This document shows positions 1 through 6,903 of a stretch of 9,437 nucleotides of DNA, piece by piece. Below the pieces are notes generated by a model. That model worked only from the letters and a program-made list of their open reading frames with translations. It was not told where the DNA came from and ran no database searches. This DNA comes from Planctomycetia bacterium (GTDB lineage: Bacteria > Planctomycetota > Phycisphaerae > Phycisphaerales > SM1A02). Within the stretch, counting starts at the first letter, position 1, and each line of letters begins with the position of its first letter. The DNA is taken from assembly GCA_005799475.1 (NCBI GenBank), contig SYGQ01000050.1, forward strand, positions 1 to 9,437. Reading direction: 5' to 3'. The translations under genes and the position numbers were made by a program.

Positions 1-525
1 GAGCGCGAGATCGAGCGCGCGCGCGAAGCGTTTGTGCGCATCTTCGGCCGCGAACCGGAGACAGCGGCCGCGCCGGGATGGCGCTGCACGGAGCGCGTCC
101 TTGCGCTGAGGGCGTCGCGCGCGTTCCGCTACCGGAGCGATTGCCGCGGCGCAGCGGGGGCCTTTCGTCCACGCGTCGCCGGCAACGCGATCGCCCAACC
201 GCAGGTTCCGGTTGATCTGCCGACGCTCGACGAGGCGTGCCTCGACGCGGGCGGCGGCGGCGTTGGCGCGAGATTCAATGATTCACTCCTCGCGCGCCTC
301 GCCGACGGCGCACCGCATGTGCTGACCGTGCACGCCGAGAGCGAAGGGGGCGTGCACAGCGCGCTCTTCGAATCGTTTCTCAACCGCGCGATCGCCGCGG
401 GGCACCGCTTCGTCCCGCTGAGCGACTGGCTCGCGGCGAACCCGCCTGCCTCAGAGAGATCGATCGCGAAGGGTCAGGTCCCCGGACGCGAGGGATGGCT
501 CTGCGTCGTCGCAGGGGAAGGCTAG
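1..525 (+). CDS. arnD: UndP-Ara4FN deformylase ArnD, C-terminal part (5' end outside window)
   Basis: The reading frame is open from base 1, so this is the last 174 residues of a longer gene. ArnD is a membrane-associated polysaccharide-deacetylase-fold enzyme that removes the formyl group from undecaprenyl-phosphate-Ara4FN, the step before ArnT. The visible part aligns by eye to the second half of E. coli ArnD. It shows AAPGWR, then RYRSDCRG followed by FRP, then the QVPVDLPTLDE stretch, then TVHAESEG with its conserved His (family TIHAEVEG), a PLS motif, and the diagnostic C-terminal end PGREGWL. The N-terminal metal-binding motifs lie outside the window. A GTG at 34 could be mistaken for a start, but homology continues upstream of it. 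The stop (523-525) is 11 bp before the preferred arnT start, so the two are surely co-transcribed. Family assignment is firm; enzyme activity is inferred. Confidence 0.9.
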   Translation, partial: EREIERAREAFVRIFGREPETAAAPGWRCTERVLALRASRAFRYRSDCRGAAGAFRPRVAGNAIAQPQVPVDLPTLDEACLDAGGGGVGARFNDSLLARLADGAPHVLTVHAESEGGVHSALFESFLNRAIAAGHRFVPLSDWLAANPPASERSIAKGQVPGREGWLCVVAGEG

Positions 526-527
526 GA
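524..527 (+). promoter_or_regulatory. Ribosome binding site deciding the arnT start
   Basis: AGGA overlaps the arnD stop codon and lies 9 nt before ATG 537. It supports 537 over the in-frame ATG at 495, which has AGGG directly abutting it with no spacer. The placement suggests translational coupling of arnT to arnD. Confidence 0.55.
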
Positions 528-536
528 TTCCTGCGG

Positions 537-2228
537 ATGACGCTTCGGAGCCAGTGGACACTCGCCGCGCTCCTCTTTGTCATCGTAGGCATCGCCGTGC
601 TCGGCGTGCGCCCCCTCGTACCGCCTGACGAGCCGCGCTACGGCATCATCGCCGCGCAAATGGCCGAGTCGGGCGAGTGGTTCGCGCTGCGAATGGCGGA
701 GTTCCGCTACTACGAGAAGCCACCGCTGTCCTTCTGGGTGATGGCAGCGAGCATCGAGCTTTTCGGCGAGAACGCCTTCGCGATCCGGCTTCCCGCGGCG
801 CTCGCGACTGGAGTCACGGCACTCGTCACGGGCCTCCTCTGCGCGCGGATGACGCGGCGCCCCGAACTCGGCCCCATCGCCTTCGCCGTGCAAGTGACCA
901 CGCTCGGTCCCGCCGTGCTTGGGACCGTCGCGATCATTGACCCCGTCTTCACGATGTGGATCACGCTCGCGCTCGCGGCCGCGTGGATGGCCATCGCGAG
1001 TTCGGGGCGATTGCGCCTTGCCGCACTGATGGGACTCGGCGCGTCGACGGCGCTCGCGATTCTGACCAAGGGACTCCTCGGCTTCGCGATTCCTGCGCTC
1101 GCGATCGGAGCGTTTCTCAGTTGGCAGCGGCGTTGGCGCGACATCTTCGTGCTGCCCTGGATTCCGTTGATCGCGTGTGCCGCCGTGCTCGCTCCATTCG
1201 CGTGGGGCATCCATCGTGTGGAGCCAGACTTCTGGCGATACTTCTGGATCGTCGAGCACTGGCGGCGCTTCACGGCACCCGACTCCAACCAGCACGGTCA
1301 ACCATGGTGGTACTTGATCGCCATGCTTCCTCTTGGCGGATTCATGTGGACTCTCGCATGGTGGCACGCCGGCCGCGCGCTCAAGGAGTATCCGCAGTGC
1401 CGCGATGGCATCCGCTTCGCGCTCACATGGATCATCGCGCCGCTCACGCTGCTCTCGCTGAGCAAGGGCAAGATCGCGACCTATGCACTGCCGCTCTTTC
1501 CGCCGTTGTCGGCCCTCGTCGCGATTGGCCTTCTGTCGGCGAAAGAGCGCGGGATCGTTGTCGCAAGCTGGTCCAACCGCATCGGCCGATGGATTCTGCG
1601 CGGTCTCGCTCTCGGCGCTGTCGTCCTCGCCTTCACCGGCACACAGTGGTCCGGGATCCCCACGCTCTGGGACAACGGCGAATCGCTTCGATGGATCGCC
1701 GTCGCGTGCGTGCTGCTGTTGTGGGCATGGTTGGACCGATTCGCCTGGCGCGCGACCGACGCGACCTCATGGCTGCGCCGCACCGCATGGGCTCCCGTCG
1801 GAATGATCGCGCTGCTGCCGGCACTCTTTCCGACTGCGGGGATCCGGACGAGCGCCGTCCCCTGGCGGATGCTCGACGCGCACGCCGCCGCGATTCGTGA
1901 CGCGGATTGCATCCTCACTGGATCGCAGATCGCGCACTGCGTGAGTTGGGCCACGCGGAGGCGCGACCTCGTGATCGTGGGTTACGCGAGCGAGTTTGAC
2001 AACGAGCTCGGTCGCGACGACGAAACCGCGCGGCGGCTCGGGCTCGCCGACGCCGCGGCGACCATCGCAAGGCGGTGCGCAGCCGGCGAAACGGTGGCGC
2101 TCGTGACGCAGTCTCACGAGGCTCGCGAGATCGCCAAGACCGCGCGCGCGGGAGAGCCTGCGCTCAAGGTCGTCAGTGACGACACCACGATCATGATCTG
2201 GAGCACCGCGCCGGGAGCGACGCCATGA
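537..2228 (+). CDS. arnT: Lipid A aminoarabinose transferase ArnT (GT83, PMT-like)
   Basis: This 563-residue polytopic inner-membrane protein has about the length of E. coli ArnT (550). ArnT moves 4-amino-4-deoxy-L-arabinose from undecaprenyl phosphate to lipid A phosphates on the periplasmic face. Motifs in order: first helix at 8-26; DEPRY at 31-35 in the first periplasmic loop, with the acidic pair typical of GT-C enzymes; YYEKP at 58-62; FGENAFAIRLP around 76-86; IIDP at 133-136; TKG at 177-179; EPDFWRYFWIVEH at 229-241 followed by NQHGQPWWY; and SKGKIATY at 309-316. A C-terminal extramembrane domain begins near residue 450. I chose ATG 537 because AGGA (524-527) lies 9 nt upstream and the membrane helix follows at once. 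ATG 495 would overlap arnD by 31 bp and lacks a spaced Shine-Dalgarno. Its end overlaps the sulfotransferase start as ATGA. Another GT83 sugar donor is possible, but arnD next door favours Ara4N. Confidence 0.88.
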   Translation: MTLRSQWTLAALLFVIVGIAVLGVRPLVPPDEPRYGIIAAQMAESGEWFALRMAEFRYYEKPPLSFWVMAASIELFGENAFAIRLPAALATGVTALVTGLLCARMTRRPELGPIAFAVQVTTLGPAVLGTVAIIDPVFTMWITLALAAAWMAIASSGRLRLAALMGLGASTALAILTKGLLGFAIPALAIGAFLSWQRRWRDIFVLPWIPLIACAAVLAPFAWGIHRVEPDFWRYFWIVEHWRRFTAPDSNQHGQPWWYLIAMLPLGGFMWTLAWWHAGRALKEYPQCRDGIRFALTWIIAPLTLLSLSKGKIATYALPLFPPLSALVAIGLLSAKERGIVVASWSNRIGRWILRGLALGAVVLAFTGTQWSGIPTLWDNGESLRWIAVACVLLLWAWLDRFAWRATDATSWLRRTAWAPVGMIALLPALFPTAGIRTSAVPWRMLDAHAAAIRDADCILTGSQIAHCVSWATRRRDLVIVGYASEFDNELGRDDETARRLGLADAAATIARRCAAGETVALVTQSHEAREIAKTARAGEPALKVVSDDTTIMIWSTAPGATP

Positions 2229-2806
2229 CACCATCTAGGCCCGTCATCGTTGTTTCGGGCCTGCCTCGGAGCGGCACCAGCATGGCGATGCAGATGCTCG
2301 CCGCCGGGGGATTCCCCACGATGTCGGATGCGCTTCGTGCCGCCGACGCCGACAACCCGCGCGGATACCTCGAGTTCGAACCGGTGAAGCAGCTCAGGCG
2401 CGACAATTCGTGGGTGGCGTCGGCGCAGGGGCGAGCGGTCAAGGTCATTCATCTTCTGCTCACCGAACTGCCCGAGGACCTGGACTACCGGATCATCTTC
2501 ATGGATCGCGACCTCTCCGAAGTCATTCGCTCCCAGGCCGTCATGCTGGAGCGAAGTGGCAAGTCCGGCGGCGGCCTTACCCCCGAGCGGATGATGGCCG
2601 CCTACGAGGCGCAGCTCACGAGCGTGTTCGCTTGGCTCGCCGCTCGACCGAGGTTCCGTGTCTTGCGACTCTCGCACGCGGAGTGCGTCACGAATCCGCG
2701 CGCGGCCGCGGCGGCGATCAACGCGTTCGTCGGCGGGGGGCTTGACGAATCGAAAATGATCGTGGCGGTTGACCCGGCACTTCACCGCAATCGAGCCGGC
2801 GGTTAG
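2225..2806 (+). CDS. Small P-loop sulfotransferase family protein
   Basis: This is a 193-residue cytosolic protein with no signal peptide. The N-terminus carries the sulfotransferase 5'-phosphosulfate loop SGLPRSGTS (11-19), which binds PAPS in this superfamily. It is followed by DNPRGYLEFEPVKQLR (43-58) and by a strand plus MDRDLSEVIRSQ (93-104), where the Arg and Ser that contact the 3'-phosphate are usually found. LDESKM and VDPALHR lie near the end. The length suits the compact bacterial group of such proteins, so it need not be truncated. ATG 2225 overlaps the arnT TGA (ATGA), and GGGAG (2213-2217) sits 7 nt upstream, so translation is probably coupled to arnT. The acceptor cannot be read from the sequence. 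The context suggests a lipid A, glycolipid or other envelope sugar; that is inference. Confidence 0.78.
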   Translation: MTPSRPVIVVSGLPRSGTSMAMQMLAAGGFPTMSDALRAADADNPRGYLEFEPVKQLRRDNSWVASAQGRAVKVIHLLLTELPEDLDYRIIFMDRDLSEVIRSQAVMLERSGKSGGGLTPERMMAAYEAQLTSVFAWLAARPRFRVLRLSHAECVTNPRAAAAAINAFVGGGLDESKMIVAVDPALHRNRAGG

Positions 2807-2849
2807 GCGCCGTGGTTGGTGGCGCGGCTCGAACCTGCGCCAGATGCAT

Positions 2850-2894
2850 TCTCGGGAAGAAACGGGAAGATTCACTCGCCGTTTCTTCCCGAGA
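2850..2894. terminator. Perfect 16-bp inverted repeat between convergent genes
   Basis: Arms 2850-2865 and 2879-2894 are exact reverse complements, separated by a 13-nt spacer. The element lies between the ends of the + strand arnD-arnT-sulfotransferase cluster (stop at 2806) and the - strand phosphatase gene (stop at 2996). A strong bidirectional terminator or an mRNA 3'-end stabiliser is the natural reading. There is no T-run after either arm, so it is not a textbook intrinsic terminator. Confidence 0.6.
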
Positions 2895-2935
2895 TCGCGC
2901 AATGTGTCGATGCGACCCCGCGCGCGTGAGGGGTC

Positions 2936-2997
2936 GTCCGTTCGTCCGCCGGTCCGTTCGTCCGCCGGTCCGCTCGTCAGTCCGTCAGTCCGTCGTC
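2936..2997. repeat. GTCC-rich short tandem repeats
   Basis: A 16-bp unit gtccgttcgtccgccg occurs twice exactly (2936-2951 and 2952-2967). A degenerate third unit starts at 2968, and shorter gtcagtcc steps run up to the stop codon of the - strand phosphatase gene (2996-2998). The whole tract is built from 4-bp gtcc/gtcn-like words. It lies in the convergent intergenic region downstream of both transcripts, and no coding function is apparent. Confidence 0.7.
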
Positions 2998-5068
2998 ACG
3001 CCGTCGACGGCGTCGCGGCCGTGAAGGCCGCGGGACCCCAGGACTCAGGCGGCGGCTCGGGGATGGTCGCACGCGCCCGGAGGGACGCTGCCGCGTCGGC
3101 GTGCGTCTTCGCTTTCGCGTGGTCGCCCGCGCGGGCAGCGAGTGTGGCCACGAAGCGATGAGCGTCGATCAGTCCCGGCTGCATCGACAGAGCGATCTCA
3201 AATGACTGGATCGCATGGGGCGCGTCACCGAGCCAGGCGAGTGCGACGCCGAGGAAGTCGTGCGCCTCGGGTGTGGAGTGGCGGATCTCACAGGCATCGA
3301 GGCAGTGCTCGACCGCGGCATCCCATTCGCGTGTATACAGCGCCGCGCGCGCGAGGCCCACGAGCGGCCTCGGGTCCGCCGGGTCCTGCTCCTTCGCGCG
3401 GGTGTAGCGCGCCACGGCGCGGTCCCATTGCCCGAGCATTCCTCGCAGGTCCGCCCACGCGAGCGCGAGATTGGCGCGACCGAGATGGGTGCCCTCGAGG
3501 TCATCGGCAAGGCGCGCCGCCTCGTCGCGCGCGCCTGTCTGGGCCAGCGAAGCCGCAAGTTGAATCCCCACCTCAACGCACTCCGTGTGCCGCTCGAAGA
3601 ACGGACGGAGTTCGCCAACACACTCGTCGTGCGCTCGCGTCGCCATCAAGCAGTTTCCGAGGTTGATCGCGAACCGCGACTCGTCGGGATTGTCGTGCAG
3701 TAGCGTCCGAAGGATCGGGAGCGCCAACTGGGGTCGACTCGTCGTCATGTAGACGACCGCGAGATTCGCCTGCGACTCTCGCCGCGCGAGCGCGAGCGAT
3801 GCCTCAACATTCCCGGCAAGGGCCGGCATGTATCCGAGATCAATGAGCTGCTTGAGGGCATCGGCGGACTCGAAGGGATTCTGCGATGCAGCGGCCTCGT
3901 GCATCCCCGATGGACCATCTCGGTCGTCCCACGACGGGATCTCGTCGCGGTCCCATCCGCCGTCGAGCGCCTCGGCGAGAACTCGCCCATCCATGTCGGC
4001 ACCAACAGGTAGCCCGAGGAGCGCGAGCGCAGTCGGCGTGATGTCGAGGAGCGTCGGCGAGTGGATCTTCGCTCCGCGAGCCACTCCGGGGCCAGACAGC
4101 ACGAGTACGCCAAGGGGACGATGCCAGCTCGCCTCGGCCGCCGCGCGGTCGAGTTCGTTCAAGTGCCGGGTGACGGGGCGTTCACCCCCGGAGTGGAACC
4201 CGTGATCGGAGAGGAGGAGCACGGTCGTGTCAGGCCCCGCCGCCGAAAGCAGTTCTCCGAGCGCCGCGTCGTGTGCGTCGTAGACGCGAGGAATCACTTC
4301 GCCATAGAGCCGTGCCTCGTCCTTGCTCACATGCGACATTTTCGGCGGCAAGAACTCCATAAAGTGATGGCCAACGGTGTCGATGGTTTCGTAGAAGACC
4401 ATCGCGCAGTCGCATGGCATCGGTGCCCTCACTGCGCGCAGCCCGGCAGCGTGGACCGTTCGCAGCCGTGCGAGCTGCTTGGCGAGCATGGCCGGCCGCG
4501 AGTCCTTCGCGCTCACAAGGCCCAGCGACGGAATGAACTCGGCGAGATCCTTGCGAGAGACGCCGCTCGCTGCGATGCGGTCGGGTGCGAACGCCCCCGC
4601 GAGTTGATCGGGATGGACCGAGCCTGCCAGCACCGGCCATGGCGCACGGCCCGCCTCGGGCGCGCCGTCCTGGAAGAGGTTCGTGACGCAGATGCCGTTG
4701 ATCGCTTCGGCCGGATGCGAGGCGTACCAGGAGACCGTGTGCACGCCCATGCCTGACTGCGAGAGGATGTTCCAAAGCGCCTTCGTTCGTCTCGTCGTGC
4801 TTGAACTCACGCGCAGGCCATCGCCTGCAGGATTGGCTTCGACGAAGTTGAGAATCCCATGCTTGTCGGCGGTCTTGCCGGTGGCGATCGAACTCCACAG
4901 AATCGGCGAAAGCTTCGGCTCAAGCGTCGCGAGGTCAGCGCGCGCTCCCGCGTCGACGAGCCGCTTCAGGTTCGGCATTCGCCCTTGCGCGAAGAGCGCG
5001 TCGATCATGATCCAGTCGGCCGCATCCCAGCCGACGATGAGCAACTTTTTCGCGCGTCGGTGCGGCAT
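2996..5068 (-). CDS. Alkaline phosphatase superfamily (type I phosphodiesterase-like) protein with C-terminal TPR array
   Basis: This 690-residue protein belongs to the type I phosphodiesterase/nucleotide pyrophosphatase branch of the alkaline phosphatase superfamily. These are two-metal enzymes that hydrolyse phosphate mono- or diesters, sometimes sulfate or phosphonate esters. Visible motifs: GWDAADW with metal Asp15; SPILWSSIATGK, with Ser59 where relatives usually have the nucleophile Thr; KHGI; ETIDTVGHHF with Asp230 and His234; LSDHGF with Asp288-His289; and WHRPLG with His316 before GPGV. Then DITPTALALLGLP closes the domain. Residues of about 430-665 form several TPR-like helical pairs (for example APHAIQSFEIALSMQP), followed by a Pro-rich tail. 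No signal peptide or helix precedes the first strand, so a cytosolic location is likely. ATG 5068 is preferred: AGGA (5077-5080) lies 8 nt upstream. An in-frame ATG at 5122 would start upstream of the preceding gene's terminator. The substrate is unknown. Confidence 0.82.
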   Translation of the reverse strand: MPHRRAKKLLIVGWDAADWIMIDALFAQGRMPNLKRLVDAGARADLATLEPKLSPILWSSIATGKTADKHGILNFVEANPAGDGLRVSSSTTRRTKALWNILSQSGMGVHTVSWYASHPAEAINGICVTNLFQDGAPEAGRAPWPVLAGSVHPDQLAGAFAPDRIAASGVSRKDLAEFIPSLGLVSAKDSRPAMLAKQLARLRTVHAAGLRAVRAPMPCDCAMVFYETIDTVGHHFMEFLPPKMSHVSKDEARLYGEVIPRVYDAHDAALGELLSAAGPDTTVLLLSDHGFHSGGERPVTRHLNELDRAAAEASWHRPLGVLVLSGPGVARGAKIHSPTLLDITPTALALLGLPVGADMDGRVLAEALDGGWDRDEIPSWDDRDGPSGMHEAAASQNPFESADALKQLIDLGYMPALAGNVEASLALARRESQANLAVVYMTTSRPQLALPILRTLLHDNPDESRFAINLGNCLMATRAHDECVGELRPFFERHTECVEVGIQLAASLAQTGARDEAARLADDLEGTHLGRANLALAWADLRGMLGQWDRAVARYTRAKEQDPADPRPLVGLARAALYTREWDAAVEHCLDACEIRHSTPEAHDFLGVALAWLGDAPHAIQSFEIALSMQPGLIDAHRFVATLAARAGDHAKAKTHADAAASLRARATIPEPPPESWGPAAFTAATPSTA

Positions 5069-5082
5069 CGCCGTGATCCTAG

Positions 5083-5112
5083 AAAAAACCCCCCGGCGCG
5101 AGGCCGGGGGGT
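5083..5112 (-). terminator. Rho-independent terminator of the PPC/dockerin protein gene
   Basis: Read on the - strand, a 9-bp all-GC stem (5103-5111 with 5089-5097) has a 5-nt loop and is followed by six T (5088-5083). It begins 26 bp after the stop of the 515-residue secreted protein. It ends 14 bp before the phosphatase start codon, so the phosphatase gene probably needs readthrough or its own start signal. Confidence 0.92.
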
Positions 5113-5137
5113 GTGAGTTCACTGGATGTCCCGCGTC

Positions 5138-6685
5138 TTACGGGCAGGCGCCCCAACCCGACAGGAGCACCGTCATGTCGAGGCCGTCGGTGACGCCGTC
5201 ACCGTTGACATCACCATCGGGCATGCCCCAGTTGGAGAGGATCACCGTCATGTCAAGCCCGTCGCGAATGCCGTCGCCATTGAAGTCGGCAGGGCACGCT
5301 GGTGGGGGAGGCCCGATGATGGTCATCGTGCCACTGACGACTCCTACGGCGTAGGCGCCGATCACCGCGTAGTACGGGGTACCAGCGACGAGCTCCTGCG
5401 TGAGCGGGATCCCGGTGTTGGTCCCGAAAAGGCGACTCGAGTAGAGAGACGTGCCACACCCCGAAGCGCATGCGCAGGCATCGTCGTTGTACGCGATGGA
5501 CGCGAGTGCGGTGGTCGAACTTGCGGGACACTCCGACGCGATCGCGACCTTGGTGTCGTTGACCGAACCGCAAAGATCGAACTCATAGAGTCCGGTCACC
5601 GGTGGCACGAACTTGAACCAGGTCACTGAACCGATCGTCGCTGTCGCCGTCGCCGAAGAGTTCACGAGCTGATTCGGTGCATACGAAAGCGTGCTGAACG
5701 CATTTGCGCCGTAGACCGCGACGGGGGCGGTGTCGCAGGTTGCCAAGTTGGGCGGCATCACCTGCAGAGGCACCGTCGATCCGAAGGTCGTCGTTGCATC
5801 GACTCCGCCGATGACAACATAGTAGGTCGTCCCAGCAGTGGCTGTGATGGTCGCGCGCGCTCCGGTCGCGCATGTCGAAGCCCCGCAACCGACGACGGTC
5901 GCCGAAGCGTCGCACGCCGTGAGGACCGCAACCTTGACGGCCGAATCGGTCGGGCATGACTCGAACACGAAGGTGCCATCAGCCACCGCCGTGAAGCGGT
6001 AATAGTTGGCTTTGTAGAAGGTGCCGTCGCAAGTGACCAGATCGGTCGCTGTCGAGGAATTGAATACGAGCGTGTTCGAGAAGAGCTGAGCGCTTGGGTT
6101 GAACGGTGCGCATGGGTTGTACGAAGGAGGCGGTCCGCCTTGGTCGCCGGCGAGAATCGTCACGCCCGCCGACTGCTCCCATGCGTAGTCGACGAGGGTG
6201 CGCGTGCCGATCGCTGACCCGATGGCGATGCGTGCCCAGCCGTAGTGCGTGAGGCCGTCGGAGGCCAGGAACTTGAAGCCAACGGTGCCGGTGGCACTGT
6301 AGGCCCACTGTCCCGGAAGCGTTCCGATGGTCGCAGCCGATGATCCGTAGAAGTATGAGGCTGCGCCGATGGGGGTGTCGGCGTCCAGGCGCGTTCGGCC
6401 GGTCGCCGTGCCAGCTGCTGGATTGCGCATGTGGCCGGTACCAGTCGCCGCATAGAAGCTCAAGGTGCTCGTGCCGTATGGATTGATGTCCCAACCCGCG
6501 GTAGCGCTGCCACTTGACCCAGTTGTGCCCGTCTCAACATTGAGATACAAGCCGTCGATGTTTGCAGGAATGGTGATGTTGACGGGGCCGCTGTAGGCGA
6601 TTTGCGCCGATGCGGCGCAGGCCGTGCTCACGGTCGCGGCACACGCCGCAAAGTGCAGTGACAGTCTCTCTCTCTTGGTAGTCAT
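5138..6685 (-). CDS. Secreted multidomain protein: shared N-domain, two PPC-like modules, GC-type dockerin-like tail
   Basis: This is a 515-residue exported protein. It starts with a signal peptide (about 1-27, likely cut after ASA). Residues of about 28-185 are a domain closely similar to the neighbouring PEP-CTERM-like protein, sharing IPAN.DGLY.NVETG, TAGWDINPYGT, YAATGTG, FYGSS, DGLTHYGWARIAIG and RTLVDYA. After a PPPSYNPC linker come two beta-rich repeats (about 188-305 and 315-455) resembling bacterial pre-peptidase C-terminal (PPC) modules, with YYRF/TWFKF and YYVVIGG/YYAVIGA pairs. A PPPPA linker leads to the tail (about 461-515), with two EF-hand-like calcium loops, DFNGDGIRDGLD and DVNGDGVTDGLD, each followed by a short hydrophobic helix. 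Start ATG 6685 has GGGAG 8 nt upstream (6694-6698). There is no catalytic motif; a structural or adhesive surface role is inferred. Confidence 0.85.
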   Translation of the reverse strand: MTTKRERLSLHFAACAATVSTACAASAQIAYSGPVNITIPANIDGLYLNVETGTTGSSGSATAGWDINPYGTSTLSFYAATGTGHMRNPAAGTATGRTRLDADTPIGAASYFYGSSAATIGTLPGQWAYSATGTVGFKFLASDGLTHYGWARIAIGSAIGTRTLVDYAWEQSAGVTILAGDQGGPPPSYNPCAPFNPSAQLFSNTLVFNSSTATDLVTCDGTFYKANYYRFTAVADGTFVFESCPTDSAVKVAVLTACDASATVVGCGASTCATGARATITATAGTTYYVVIGGVDATTTFGSTVPLQVMPPNLATCDTAPVAVYGANAFSTLSYAPNQLVNSSATATATIGSVTWFKFVPPVTGLYEFDLCGSVNDTKVAIASECPASSTTALASIAYNDDACACASGCGTSLYSSRLFGTNTGIPLTQELVAGTPYYAVIGAYAVGVVSGTMTIIGPPPPACPADFNGDGIRDGLDMTVILSNWGMPDGDVNGDGVTDGLDMTVLLSGWGACP

Positions 6686-6704
6686 TTTCTAATCTCCCAC
6701 ATTT

Positions 6705-6722
6705 TCAAGCGGTACGGCTTGA
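6705..6722. repeat. 6-bp inverted repeat before the PPC/dockerin gene
   Basis: tcaagc (6705-6710) and gcttga (6717-6722) are separated by 6 nt and lie about 20-37 bp upstream of ATG 6685, just outside its ribosome-binding site. It could be an operator half-site pair or a small leader hairpin. It is short enough that chance is possible. Confidence 0.3.
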
Positions 6723-6725
6723 GAA

Positions 6726-6762
6726 CCTCGTTGGTGGCGACAACGGTGTCGCCGATCCGAGG
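6726..6762. repeat. Nested inverted repeat in the leader of the PPC/dockerin gene
   Basis: An inner pair ggcgac/gtcgcc (6736-6741, 6748-6753) sits inside an outer pair cctcg/cgagg (6726-6730, 6758-6762). As RNA it could form one two-stage stem. It lies between the upstream gene's terminator and ATG 6685, so it may be a 5' leader structure of that gene. No riboswitch class is recognised. Confidence 0.3.
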
Positions 6763-6813
6763 AGTTTGTCACGGAAAGCCACGCCCGCAAGTGCAATCGG
6801 AGTGGATGGCTGC

Positions 6814-6848
6814 AAAAAAGAACATCGGCGGCCACAGGGCCGCCGATG
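6814..6848 (-). terminator. Rho-independent terminator of the PEP-CTERM-like protein gene
   Basis: On the - strand an 11-bp perfect stem (6838-6848 with 6823-6833) with a 4-nt loop is followed, after three bases, by a run of six T interrupted only by one C upstream (6819-6814). It lies 56 bp past the stop codon of the short exported protein. It separates that gene from its larger paralogue, so the two are probably separate transcription units. Confidence 0.88.
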
Positions 6849-6903
6849 GAGTATCGAATCGTTCACCGCGCTAAAGGGGCGCGGGAGACTGTCGAAGCCG
6901 CGA

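Noticed and set aside
522..1367. A long - strand open frame opposite arnT
   Set aside because: It is a high-GC shadow of a clearly recognised gene, with Arg/Glu/Gly-rich low-complexity content and no domain. The same holds for the + strand frame at 956-1900 and the - strand frame at 2114-2902.
2936..2997. CRISPR-like array
   Set aside because: The units are directly tandem without spacers and degenerate, and no cas gene is present.
2999..3032. A 14-bp palindrome (2999-3012) and a 7-bp stem (3014-3032) at the phosphatase 3' end
   Set aside because: Both are inside the coding sequence in very GC-rich DNA, without a T-run. Chance palindromes of this sort are expected, so no terminator is called.
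5069..5122. An 18-codon N-terminal extension of the phosphatase gene
   Set aside because: It would be encoded by the terminator of the upstream gene, and the normal family start with a good Shine-Dalgarno is at 5068.
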